From Rhodococcus ruber (lineage in GTDB: Bacteria > Actinomycetota > Actinomycetes > Mycobacteriales > Mycobacteriaceae): 64,000 nucleotides of DNA. A program made the position numbers and the translations under genes. The notes under the pieces are model-generated. The model was given only the letters and a program-made list of their open reading frames with translations, had not been told where the DNA came from and searched no databases. The stretch spans positions 62,001-126,000 of the forward strand of contig NZ_JAPWIJ010000002.1 of the NCBI RefSeq assembly GCF_027270735.1, read 5' to 3'. Each line of letters begins with the position of its first letter. Within the stretch, counting starts at the first letter, position 1. Below are positions 9,216-17,998 of this stretch, piece after piece.

Positions 9216-10286
9216 TCAGCCCTGGACGTTCTCGGCGGCGGTGTTCAGCGCCGATGCCACGTCGTCGAGGATGTACGGAATGGTGAGCACCGTCAGGCCA
9301 CCGAACGCGAAGTTCTTGTCGACGCTGAGACTTTCGGTGGATGCGGTACGACCCTGCGCCAGCACGGGCTGAGAGGCCACAGCCGGCTCGGCCAGAAAAG
9401 CACCGAGCGATTCTTTGTCGTAGGCGACGACGAACAGCACATCCGACTTCAGCAGAGAGGCCTGCTCGAGGCTGAGCTCGAAGTACACGGCATCGGGATC
9501 CTTGGTCGGGTCGGCCTCCTGAATGGTGGGCTCGTTCACCAGCCCGAGCTGTTCGAGGAACTCGACACGGACGTCGTCGTCCTTGCTGACGGCGAACGTA
9601 CCGGGAGCATTGGGGAGTGCGATGGTGACCGTCTTGCCCTGCAGCGCCGGATACTTCGCGGCCGCGTCGGAGATGGAACCTTCGACTCCGGAGACCAGAT
9701 CTGCGGCCTCCTTCTCCTTGCCGAGGGCCTTGCCCGCGATGGTGAGCTGGTCTTCCCACGAGGTCGTCCACTGCTCGTCCGGGTACGCGACGACCGGTGC
9801 GATGTCGGAAAGCTTGTCGAACTCTTCCTGGGTCAATCCCGAGTACGGGGCGAAGATCAGATCCGGGGCGGCGGCGGCGAACTGCTCGACCGGGACCGCT
9901 CCGGTTCCGTCACCGGTCAGCAGCGTCGGGGTCTCGCCACCCAGGTCGGCGAGCGCTTTCGCGTCCCACGGCAAGATGCCGCGGTCGTCCGCTCCGTACT
10001 GCGCGCCGTCGAAGGTCGGCATGGCGACGGGTACGACTCCGAGGGCGAGAACGGCGTCCTGGTTGGACCAACCCCAGGTGGCGATGCGCTTCGGAGCCTC
10101 GGGGATCGTCGCGGATCCGAGTGCGGAATCGATGGTGACCGGAAATGCAGATTCCGACGCAGCGGTGGTGGACTCGGTTGCAGGCGCTTCCTCGGTACTG
10201 CTGCAGCCGGCGGCGAGAGCGATGGTGAGCCCTCCGGCGAGCGCAATCGACGCGGCGCTCCTCATCCACTTCGTACGAACCTTCAT
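9216..10286 (-). CDS. Iron-siderophore substrate-binding lipoprotein (second of three)
   Basis: This 356-residue protein begins with a basic N-terminus, a hydrophobic run and a lipobox LAAGC (Cys about residue 27). The rest has the FepB/CeuE binding-protein fold, with TIPEAPKRIATWGW, DLIFAPYSGLTQEEFDKL and a C-terminal LNTAAENVQG. The family recognises ferric hydroxamate and catecholate siderophores. I chose ATG 10286 because it begins directly at the signal peptide; the open frame reaching 10358 adds a non-signal leader. It is upstream of the SIP fusion gene, so capture and reductive iron release look co-expressed. There is no permease gene next to it, so it presumably uses the channel at 1994-4128. 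Confidence 0.9.
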   Translation of the reverse strand: MKVRTKWMRSAASIALAGGLTIALAAGCSSTEEAPATESTTAASESAFPVTIDSALGSATIPEAPKRIATWGWSNQDAVLALGVVPVAMPTFDGAQYGADDRGILPWDAKALADLGGETPTLLTGDGTGAVPVEQFAAAAPDLIFAPYSGLTQEEFDKLSDIAPVVAYPDEQWTTSWEDQLTIAGKALGKEKEAADLVSGVEGSISDAAAKYPALQGKTVTIALPNAPGTFAVSKDDDVRVEFLEQLGLVNEPTIQEADPTKDPDAVYFELSLEQASLLKSDVLFVVAYDKESLGAFLAEPAVASQPVLAQGRTASTESLSVDKNFAFGGLTVLTIPYILDDVASALNTAAENVQG

Positions 10287-10366
10287 CGTTGCTCGGCACC
10301 TCTCGACTCGACCACGCACTGCTGCGTCCCACACCCGACCGGGTGAGGCGACTGACAAGGTAGCAC

Positions 10367-13300
10367 TTATGAGGTAACCCTTGCCTCACTAGGCGCATCG
10401 GAAGCGAGAATTCGACACGCTGCGGACACCGTGTCGTGCCACAGCGTCGCAAGCGTCTCGACGCCGTCGAGCACCTCCTCGGGCCAGGTCATCGTCACCC
10501 CCAGTACCGACGAGCCGTGCTCGTCGTGGATGTAGCTGTCCACGATCAGCGCATAGCTGCAGGGTGTCGCCACACCGGGGGTCGAGTCGAGACTGCTACG
10601 CAACCGGCTGGCACCGAACGGCCCGCCGGTCGACGCGTCGAAACGACCGAGGTAGTTGAATTCGATTGCTGCATCGGGGGTTCCACGCAGCACTTCCTCG
10701 GCATCGCCGCCCATCCACCGCAGCATTCCGTAGGTGGATCCATCCCCCGGCACGGACTCCCTCGACGCCCTCGCCGATTCGGCCAATTCACGCAGAACAA
10801 CCTCCGCGGCAGCGGGATTCGCCTCGTGCGCGATCAGTGTGCGGTGATCCCCACTCTGCGCGGTGATGCGCAGCGGGAACACTGCCGTGAGCCAGCCGAC
10901 CACCGAGGAACCGTCCACCCGATCCGACGCGACCCCCGTCCGGCCGTGGCCTTCGACGTCCACCAGGAACGACTGCGTGGTCGTGATCTCGCTGTCGATC
11001 CACTCCGCCGTCGCGGCTGCGAATGTGGCCAACAACAGGTGTTCGACAGAGACGCCGAGGCGAACTGTGGCGGCCGACAACAGGTTCGCGCTCTCGTCCT
11101 CCCGCAGCGCGAAGTCGACGGAGCGCACGCGGGCACCCGTATCGACCGCCGGGTCGAGCGGACGCGTCAGAGGGATCGATGTCGCTCCGTCGCCGATGCT
11201 CGCCCAGTAATCGAGGTCGGCGAGAACCCGAGGTGCGGTTGTGAGAGCGAGCACCTCGTGCGCCCACTGCCGCATCGACGGATTGATCGGGCGTCGCTCG
11301 GTGGCTGTCTGCTTCCACAGCGCTTTCCACTGCGCGACCAGATCGGGCAACAGGATCCGCCAGCTCACGCCATCGACCACGAGGTGATGCAACGTGATCA
11401 GCAGCTCACCGGACGATTCGGGGTCGGATCGGTGTCGCAGCCACACGATGTCGACCATCCTCGCGTCGGACGGGTTCAATCGGGCACGCGCAGCTCGTGA
11501 TTCGACGCCGACACGGGTGGCCAGCTCGGACTCGGTCAGTCCGTCGACGTCCTCGATGCGGATCCACCGACGCACGTCGGCAGTGCCGTCGGGCAACACC
11601 GTGAAGATCGACTCGGAGCCGGGATTGCGTTCGAAGCACGAGTTCAGAATCGGATGCCGGTCGGTCAACAGCGAGACCAGCTCCGTCATCGAGTCTTCGG
11701 TGAGCGACGCCGGGGCCTCCAGCAACACCGCCTGCGAGATCTCGTCGATGGGCCCGTCGAGCGCGTCCATCCACCGCACTATGGGTGTCAACGGCACCAT
11801 TCCGTACGGATCGATCGTGACGACCTCGGTCTGCGCCCCTGTCGAAACAATCTCTTCTGCAATACTTTCCGGTGTCCGGAGTGACACGATGTGCCGCGGC
11901 GACACCGGGAGGCCCGCCGACCGGAGCCTCGCCGCCAGCTCCATCGCCATGATGCTGTCGCCGCCCAGGTCGAAGAAGTCGTCGTCGGCACCGACCTCGG
12001 TCACGTGCAACACCGCGGCTGCGGCCACGGCGATCTGCCGCTCCGCATCGGTATTCGGGGGACGTCCGGAGCGCGCCGCGAGCTCGGGTTCGGGCAGTGC
12101 AGAAGCATCGAGCTTGCCGTTCGGCAGGACCGGAAACGCATCGAGCACGGTCAGCGACGCCGGCACCATGTACGACGGCAGCAGACCGCGCAGGCGGGCA
12201 CGAACGACACTCGAATCCAGCGAATGTCCCTGTTCCGCCACCACATAGCCGATAAGCACGGCAGTCCCGTTCTCGGAACCTCGCACCACCACCCGCGCGT
12301 CGGCCACGGCGTCGAACTCGCGGAGCCGGACCTCGACCTCGCCCACTTCGACGCGGTGACCGCGAATTTTCACCTGATCGTCCGAGCGGCCCCCGTACCG
12401 CAGTGTGCCGTTCTCGGTCCACGCAACGAGGTCCCCGGTCCTGTAGAGCCGCGTGCCGTCTGCCGTGAAGGGATCGGCGACGAATCGGTGTGCCGTGCGC
12501 CCCGACGCATTCCGGTATCCCCGCACGACGCCGGGCCCGGCGAGGTAGAGCTCGCCGAACACGCCGGGCGGCACCAGTCGAAGACTTCTGTCCAGCACAT
12601 AGGCCTGCATGTTGGTCACCGGCCGGCCTATCACCGGATCACTCGACAGTTCGGTGGAGGTGTACACCGCATCGACCGTCGCTTCGGTCGGCCCGTAGAA
12701 GTTGTACGCCACCAGGTTCTGCATGCTGCGCAACCGATTCCACAGCTCGGCGGACACCGCTTCTCCCCCGACCCCGACCGTCGAGAGTGTGTCGATCGAA
12801 CCCGATCTCATCATCTGCTCGAGCAACGACGGCACGACCTCGATGAAGTCTGCCGACAGCGCAGTCAACCGAGCAGTCAGTTCCACCGGGTCGAGAACTG
12901 TCTCGGGATCGATCAAATGCAGTGTGTGGCCGCCGAACAGCCACAGCTGCGGCTGCCAGGACGCGTCGAAGGCCATCGACCATGCGTGCGCCACGTTCAG
13001 AGTCGACTTACCCGCGCGTCGGGCAGCCGGTTCGTGCACGTTCTCGCGATGCGAGTGGTACAGGTTCGTCAGGCCACGGTGTGGCACCAGAACGCCCTTG
13101 GGCACCCCGGTCGTGCCCGAGGTGTAGATCGAATACACGGGGTGGTCGGGATGCAACGGTGCCCGCCGTTCGGCATCGGTGATGCCTACCGAATCAGCGG
13201 GTGAAGCACCAAGCGATGCAACGGAATCCGTGGTCACCGTGACCACCGGCTGTGCGTCGTCGAGAATCTGGCTGGTGCGGTCGGCCGGCCAGTTCGGATC

Positions 13301-16300
13301 GATGGGCAGATATGCGGCCCCGGACTTCATCACGCCGAGGATGGCCGCCATCGTGATCACTGTGCGCGGGGCCAGAACGGCCACGAGGTCCTCGGCACCC
13401 ACGCCGGCACCGATTAGCCAGCGTGCGGTTCTGTTGGACACGCAGTCCAACTCGGCGAACGTCAATGCCGTGGTGGCGTCCTGAACGGCAATCGCATCGG
13501 GCTGCAGTGCCACCTGTTCGGAAAAGAGTTCGACCAGCGTCTCGGACGGATAGTTGCGCGCGATGCCGGCCTGCTCGGCGGTGAGCCGGTACGCCGTTGC
13601 CGCGTCCACGAGGGGCACCGACGCAATGAGTGGATCCCCCGCCTCGGCAAACGTCCGAAGCACCGCCGTCATGGCCGACGCCACCGCACGTGCACGCTCG
13701 ACCGATACGGCGTCGCTTCGGTATTCCACCACCAACCGCAGTTCCTCGCCCGGAAAAACCGTCAACGTCAACGGGTAGTGCGTCACCGTGTGGAACCCGG
13801 CGACCGAGACCGAGAAGTCCTCGGTATCGACACCCGAGGTATCGGCGGCAGCGAAGTTCTCGAACACCACGAGGGTGTCGAACAGCGTTCCCCCTCCCGG
13901 GGCCTTCTGGACGTCTGCGAGACCGACGTGATGATGTGCGGCCACGGCGACGGAGAAATCCCGGAGGCCCGCGAGAACCGACGACACGGTGGCGTCGGGC
14001 CCGATGTCGACGCGCACCGGGATGGTGTTGATGAACAACCCGACCATGTCGCCGACGCGGTTCAGGTCGGTCGGGCGTCCCGACACCGTGGATCCGAACA
14101 CCACCGATCCGGAATCGGTGAACGCCGACAGCACTACGGCCCATGCCGCATTGATCAATTCGCTCGCCGTCACCGATCGACGACGAGCGGATGCGGCCAG
14201 GCGTGCAGAGTCCTGCGCATCCCACCGCATCTCGATCTCTCGAGCCTCGGATCGCTCCACGGACGGCGACGCGGTCGGGGCCAGGATTGTCGGCACCACG
14301 TCGGCACCGAGCGCTCGACGCCACACATCGATGGACGAGCCGTCCCGCCGCGACAGCCATCGAAGGTAGTCATCGAACGACGCCGGAGCCGGTAGATCCC
14401 GGCCACGGTAGAGCATGAACAACTCGGTACCGACGGTCCCCATCGACCAACCGTCGACAAGAAGGTGATGCACGGTCAGTACCACTCGATGCAGCTGTTC
14501 TCCGCAGTCCAGCAGGAGAACTCGCACCAGGGGGCCGTACTCGATGTCGAAGGTGCGTCGATCCTCGTCGATCAGAGCGCGCGCCGAGGGCGAATCCGGA
14601 TCGTCGACCGTGTGCCTGCGCACGTGCACTCGTTCCGTATCGCGGACCGCGACGGTGGTCCCGGAATTCAGGGTGAGAAAGCGTGAGCGCAGAGCCGGGT
14701 GGCGGTCGGACACTGCGTCGAGCGCGTCTTCGAGTTTTCCGAGGTGCAGCTCGCCTCGTACCTCGAACTCGGTGGCGATGACGTAGATTTCCTCGAGTCC
14801 GTCCCCTGCAGCGACCGACTGGAATGCCAGCCCCTGCTGCAGCGGAGTCGCCGGACGTGCGAGCTCGGGATCGATACCGAGTGCGTTCAACTCGGTCAGG
14901 TCCTGTGCGTCCAGTAGCGGCGCAGCGGTCTCGGGTTCTGCTGTAGCGCTCTCAGTTTTGGCGTTTCGAGCTCGCTCGACCAGTCCAGCGACAGTGCGGC
15001 ATTCGAAGACGTCGGCGGTCGAAATCACCAATCCGGCACCCCGTGCGTGATGAACCATGGTGATGGCGGTGATGCTGTCGCCACCCAGCGCGAAGAAGTC
15101 GTCGTCGACCCCGATCGACTCGGCACCAGCACGAGTCGCATCGGCGAACAGGTCGACGAGGCAACGCTCGTCGTCGGTGACAGCTGCTCGTGACCGGCTC
15201 GGTCCGTTCTCGGGAATCCCGCGCCGCGTCAGCGTCACCAGGTCCGTCTTGCCGTTGGGTGTACTCGGTAAGCGGTCGATCGCTACCCAGAACGCCGGCA
15301 CCAGATATTCGGGCACCCGGCGCCGCAGGACATCGCGTAGTGCGGCGGCATCGACATCGCCGGGGGTCACGTACGCGACGAGCACGGTTGCGCCCGCGTC
15401 GTCGGTCACCGCGACCACGGCGCACGCATCCACGGATTCGATATCGGCAGTGAGGTTTTCGACCTCTCCCAGCTCGACGCGATGGCCCCGGACCTTGGCC
15501 TGCCGGTCGGCACGTCCCAGGAACTCGAGCGCACCGTCGTCGAGGATGCGGGCGCGGTCACCGGTGCGATACATCCGACCGCCGTCCCCGCCCGGGTCTG
15601 CGACGAACCGTGCGGCGGTCTCGGCCGGTTTACCGAAATATCCGCGGGCGAGCTGCACGCCCGAGACGTAGAGTTCACCGCCGATCCCTGTTCTCAGCGG
15701 ACGCAGTCGGTCGTCGAGCACGCCGAGGACCGTGTTGTCCACCGCCGTTCCGATGACGGCCGGGTCGCCTGCGACCCTGTGCACGGCAACGTCGCCCGCC
15801 ACCTCGGAGGAACCGTAGGAGTTGTGCACCGACGCTTCGGGGGTGGCGCGTCCGATCGCATCGATCGTGTTGCTGGTCAACGGCTCTCCGCTGAGGATCC
15901 AACTGGTGACCGAACCGCATTCCTGCGGCGCGGTTGTCGACAATACTGCAGCGAGTGACCCGACGGCGGTGATCTGCTGGGCCCCGGATCGAGCGAGAAG
16001 CTCGACCAAGGCACTCGCATCGGCATACTCGTGATCCTGCGCCAACACCAGACGTTGGCCCGCGAGAATTCCGGTCAGCAGTTCGGTTGCTCCGTCGATG
16101 AACGACAGCGAGCTCTTGGCAATCCGATTCGTGGGACCGCCCCACTTCAGCGTCGCCCAGTGCAGACGATTGGCCAGCGCGCTTCTGGTTCCCAGTACTC
16201 CCTTGGGCATACCGGTCGAACCCGAGGTGTACACCAGATAGGCCCCGCACTCGCCCGGGATGCTTCGAGCGAACGGTTCTTCCACCACCTCGATAGCCGA

Positions 16301-17998
16301 GCTCGAATCGATTCTCGTCGCGGTCTCGAGAGCGGTCAGCGCGGTAGGGGTGGCATCGTCGACCAACAGAATGTCGTGGCGGGAATCTGCGAGCACGTAG
16401 TCGATGCGCTCCCGCGGGTAGCGAATGTCGATGGGGACGAAGACCGCACCCACGTCGATGGTCGCCAACAGTGCGGCCACCATATCGACGCCCCTGCCGA
16501 GAGCGATAGCGACGCGGCTCTCGGTCCCGATACCCCGGCTGCGTAGCCGGGTCGACACCTCGGCCACCCGGGATCGAAGGTCGATGTATTTGATCGCGTC
16601 CCCGCCGACCGTCAACGCGATGTCCTCGCTCGACTGCGCGAACCTGTCCGCAAGGGCCGCCTCCAGCGTCGACACCTGCCGAGACGCTCCGACGCTGCAC
16701 CCCTGGCCGTCGGGGGCCGAGAGGAGCTGCGGCACATCGACGTCCGGACGGCTCGTCATCCGGTCGAGCATCTCGACGAAAGTCTCGGCGCACAACGTGG
16801 CCGAACGATGATCGACGGCTGCGTCGTCGTGCAGCACGAAAGCCCACAGAGCAGGGTCGGGACCGACGATCAGAGCCATCGGGAAACTCATGTGAGCGCC
16901 CAGCACCGTGACCTCGTCGACGGCCGCGCTCGCTTCGGAGGGCAGTGTCGGATAGTTCTGATACACGACGATCGTGTCGAACAGCTCAGTGCCGCTCACG
17001 GTTCCGGCGATCTCGGACAGCCCGAGAAATCGGTGCTCCTCCAGGTCGAGGTGATCTGCCTGCAGGCGATCGACAACATCCGCGACGGATTCGCTCGTAC
17101 CGAATCGAATCCGAACGGGCACGGTGTTGAGCAACAGACCGACCATCGCCTCGGCACCGTCGAGATCGAACGGCCTCAGTGACGCCGCCATTCCGAACGA
17201 CACGTCGCCTGCTCCGGTCCGAGCCGCGAGCATCGACGCCCAGGCAACCTGCACCACCACGTTCGTCGTCGCACCACGGCTGCGCGCATAGCTCGCCACA
17301 CGCAGCGCCAGAGTCTCGTCGATGTCCAGATCGATGCGTGAGCACGAATTCGATTGCGGTGCATCGCCGGCGATCAGTGTGGGGCGCTCGAAGCCGTCGA
17401 GGTGATCCGCCCAGTGCGCCCTGGCAGCGTCGCGGTCCTGACCTGCAGTCCAGACAAGGTAATTGCGGTAGTCCGGTGCCGACGGCAAGGCAGCCGACTC
17501 CCCGCCCTCGTAGAGAGCGACGAGCTCACGAACGAAGATCGCCTCGGACCATCCGTCCATCAGGGCGTGATGGTAGGTGATCAGCACCCGCGGCGACCGA
17601 GGATCGGTGGAGTACGCGAAGCGGATCAACGGCCCGTCGAAGAACGCGAATCCGGCGGACCTGTCGCGGGCCAGATGATCGTTCCAGTCACCTTCGACAG
17701 CTGTCGGTTCCGGTGTCGACGCGCGCGGAACCACCCACACCAGATCACCGTTGCGACGCTGACGCAGTAACGCTTTGATGTTCGGATGACGCTCGAGTAG
17801 GTGCTCGAGAGCGAGAGTGAGGCGGTCGAACCGAACCGAGGCGGTCAGGTCCAGCACTGTCTGAGAGAGATACGGATCCTGTTTCGCTGCAGCAAGACTC
17901 GACTGCAGATACATACCGACCTGCAGCGCCGTGAGCGGTAGAACCGCAGCGATCTTGGATTGCGGCGTTGCCGCGGACTCGGCCGTCGTGTTCGTCAC
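10367..17998 (-). CDS. Non-ribosomal peptide synthetase, C-A-PCP-C-A-PCP-E (2543 residues)
   Basis: This two-module synthetase has: C1 (HHALMDG near residue 143), A1 (TSGSTGMPKG near 590), PCP1 (LGGDSITA near 973), C2 (HHLLVDG near 1180), A2 (TSGTTGVPKG near 1626), PCP2 (LGGDSIMA near 2014) and a terminal epimerisation domain (HHLVVDGVSW near 2204, EGHGR downstream). Reading the pocket by eye, A1 gives I-D-T-T-I-S-S-G-D-K: the usual Asp235 is Ile, as in domains that take beta-alanine. A2 gives D-A-Q-E-G-G-F-V-D-K; a Glu at position 278 suits a basic side chain such as ornithine, hydroxyornithine or lysine. No thioesterase or reductase follows the E domain. The GTG start directly follows the TGA of the C-A-PCP gene, so it is the last gene of the NRPS operon. 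The assignment of module order is inference. Confidence 0.93.
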   Translation of the reverse strand: MTNTTAESAATPQSKIAAVLPLTALQVGMYLQSSLAAAKQDPYLSQTVLDLTASVRFDRLTLALEHLLERHPNIKALLRQRRNGDLVWVVPRASTPEPTAVEGDWNDHLARDRSAGFAFFDGPLIRFAYSTDPRSPRVLITYHHALMDGWSEAIFVRELVALYEGGESAALPSAPDYRNYLVWTAGQDRDAARAHWADHLDGFERPTLIAGDAPQSNSCSRIDLDIDETLALRVASYARSRGATTNVVVQVAWASMLAARTGAGDVSFGMAASLRPFDLDGAEAMVGLLLNTVPVRIRFGTSESVADVVDRLQADHLDLEEHRFLGLSEIAGTVSGTELFDTIVVYQNYPTLPSEASAAVDEVTVLGAHMSFPMALIVGPDPALWAFVLHDDAAVDHRSATLCAETFVEMLDRMTSRPDVDVPQLLSAPDGQGCSVGASRQVSTLEAALADRFAQSSEDIALTVGGDAIKYIDLRSRVAEVSTRLRSRGIGTESRVAIALGRGVDMVAALLATIDVGAVFVPIDIRYPRERIDYVLADSRHDILLVDDATPTALTALETATRIDSSSAIEVVEEPFARSIPGECGAYLVYTSGSTGMPKGVLGTRSALANRLHWATLKWGGPTNRIAKSSLSFIDGATELLTGILAGQRLVLAQDHEYADASALVELLARSGAQQITAVGSLAAVLSTTAPQECGSVTSWILSGEPLTSNTIDAIGRATPEASVHNSYGSSEVAGDVAVHRVAGDPAVIGTAVDNTVLGVLDDRLRPLRTGIGGELYVSGVQLARGYFGKPAETAARFVADPGGDGGRMYRTGDRARILDDGALEFLGRADRQAKVRGHRVELGEVENLTADIESVDACAVVAVTDDAGATVLVAYVTPGDVDAAALRDVLRRRVPEYLVPAFWVAIDRLPSTPNGKTDLVTLTRRGIPENGPSRSRAAVTDDERCLVDLFADATRAGAESIGVDDDFFALGGDSITAITMVHHARGAGLVISTADVFECRTVAGLVERARNAKTESATAEPETAAPLLDAQDLTELNALGIDPELARPATPLQQGLAFQSVAAGDGLEEIYVIATEFEVRGELHLGKLEDALDAVSDRHPALRSRFLTLNSGTTVAVRDTERVHVRRHTVDDPDSPSARALIDEDRRTFDIEYGPLVRVLLLDCGEQLHRVVLTVHHLLVDGWSMGTVGTELFMLYRGRDLPAPASFDDYLRWLSRRDGSSIDVWRRALGADVVPTILAPTASPSVERSEAREIEMRWDAQDSARLAASARRRSVTASELINAAWAVVLSAFTDSGSVVFGSTVSGRPTDLNRVGDMVGLFINTIPVRVDIGPDATVSSVLAGLRDFSVAVAAHHHVGLADVQKAPGGGTLFDTLVVFENFAAADTSGVDTEDFSVSVAGFHTVTHYPLTLTVFPGEELRLVVEYRSDAVSVERARAVASAMTAVLRTFAEAGDPLIASVPLVDAATAYRLTAEQAGIARNYPSETLVELFSEQVALQPDAIAVQDATTALTFAELDCVSNRTARWLIGAGVGAEDLVAVLAPRTVITMAAILGVMKSGAAYLPIDPNWPADRTSQILDDAQPVVTVTTDSVASLGASPADSVGITDAERRAPLHPDHPVYSIYTSGTTGVPKGVLVPHRGLTNLYHSHRENVHEPAARRAGKSTLNVAHAWSMAFDASWQPQLWLFGGHTLHLIDPETVLDPVELTARLTALSADFIEVVPSLLEQMMRSGSIDTLSTVGVGGEAVSAELWNRLRSMQNLVAYNFYGPTEATVDAVYTSTELSSDPVIGRPVTNMQAYVLDRSLRLVPPGVFGELYLAGPGVVRGYRNASGRTAHRFVADPFTADGTRLYRTGDLVAWTENGTLRYGGRSDDQVKIRGHRVEVGEVEVRLREFDAVADARVVVRGSENGTAVLIGYVVAEQGHSLDSSVVRARLRGLLPSYMVPASLTVLDAFPVLPNGKLDASALPEPELAARSGRPPNTDAERQIAVAAAAVLHVTEVGADDDFFDLGGDSIMAMELAARLRSAGLPVSPRHIVSLRTPESIAEEIVSTGAQTEVVTIDPYGMVPLTPIVRWMDALDGPIDEISQAVLLEAPASLTEDSMTELVSLLTDRHPILNSCFERNPGSESIFTVLPDGTADVRRWIRIEDVDGLTESELATRVGVESRAARARLNPSDARMVDIVWLRHRSDPESSGELLITLHHLVVDGVSWRILLPDLVAQWKALWKQTATERRPINPSMRQWAHEVLALTTAPRVLADLDYWASIGDGATSIPLTRPLDPAVDTGARVRSVDFALREDESANLLSAATVRLGVSVEHLLLATFAAATAEWIDSEITTTQSFLVDVEGHGRTGVASDRVDGSSVVGWLTAVFPLRITAQSGDHRTLIAHEANPAAAEVVLRELAESARASRESVPGDGSTYGMLRWMGGDAEEVLRGTPDAAIEFNYLGRFDASTGGPFGASRLRSSLDSTPGVATPCSYALIVDSYIHDEHGSSVLGVTMTWPEEVLDGVETLATLWHDTVSAACRILASDAPSEARVTS
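10370..10388 (-). promoter_or_regulatory. Putative IdeR/DtxR iron box upstream of the second lipoprotein
   Basis: The plus strand reads TGAGGTAACCCTTGCCTCA, a near-perfect palindrome that matches 12 of 19 IdeR consensus positions by my count. It overlaps the last codons of the large NRPS gene and lies 84 bases before the lipoprotein ATG at 10286, so it should control the lipoprotein-SIP unit. Confidence 0.55.
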
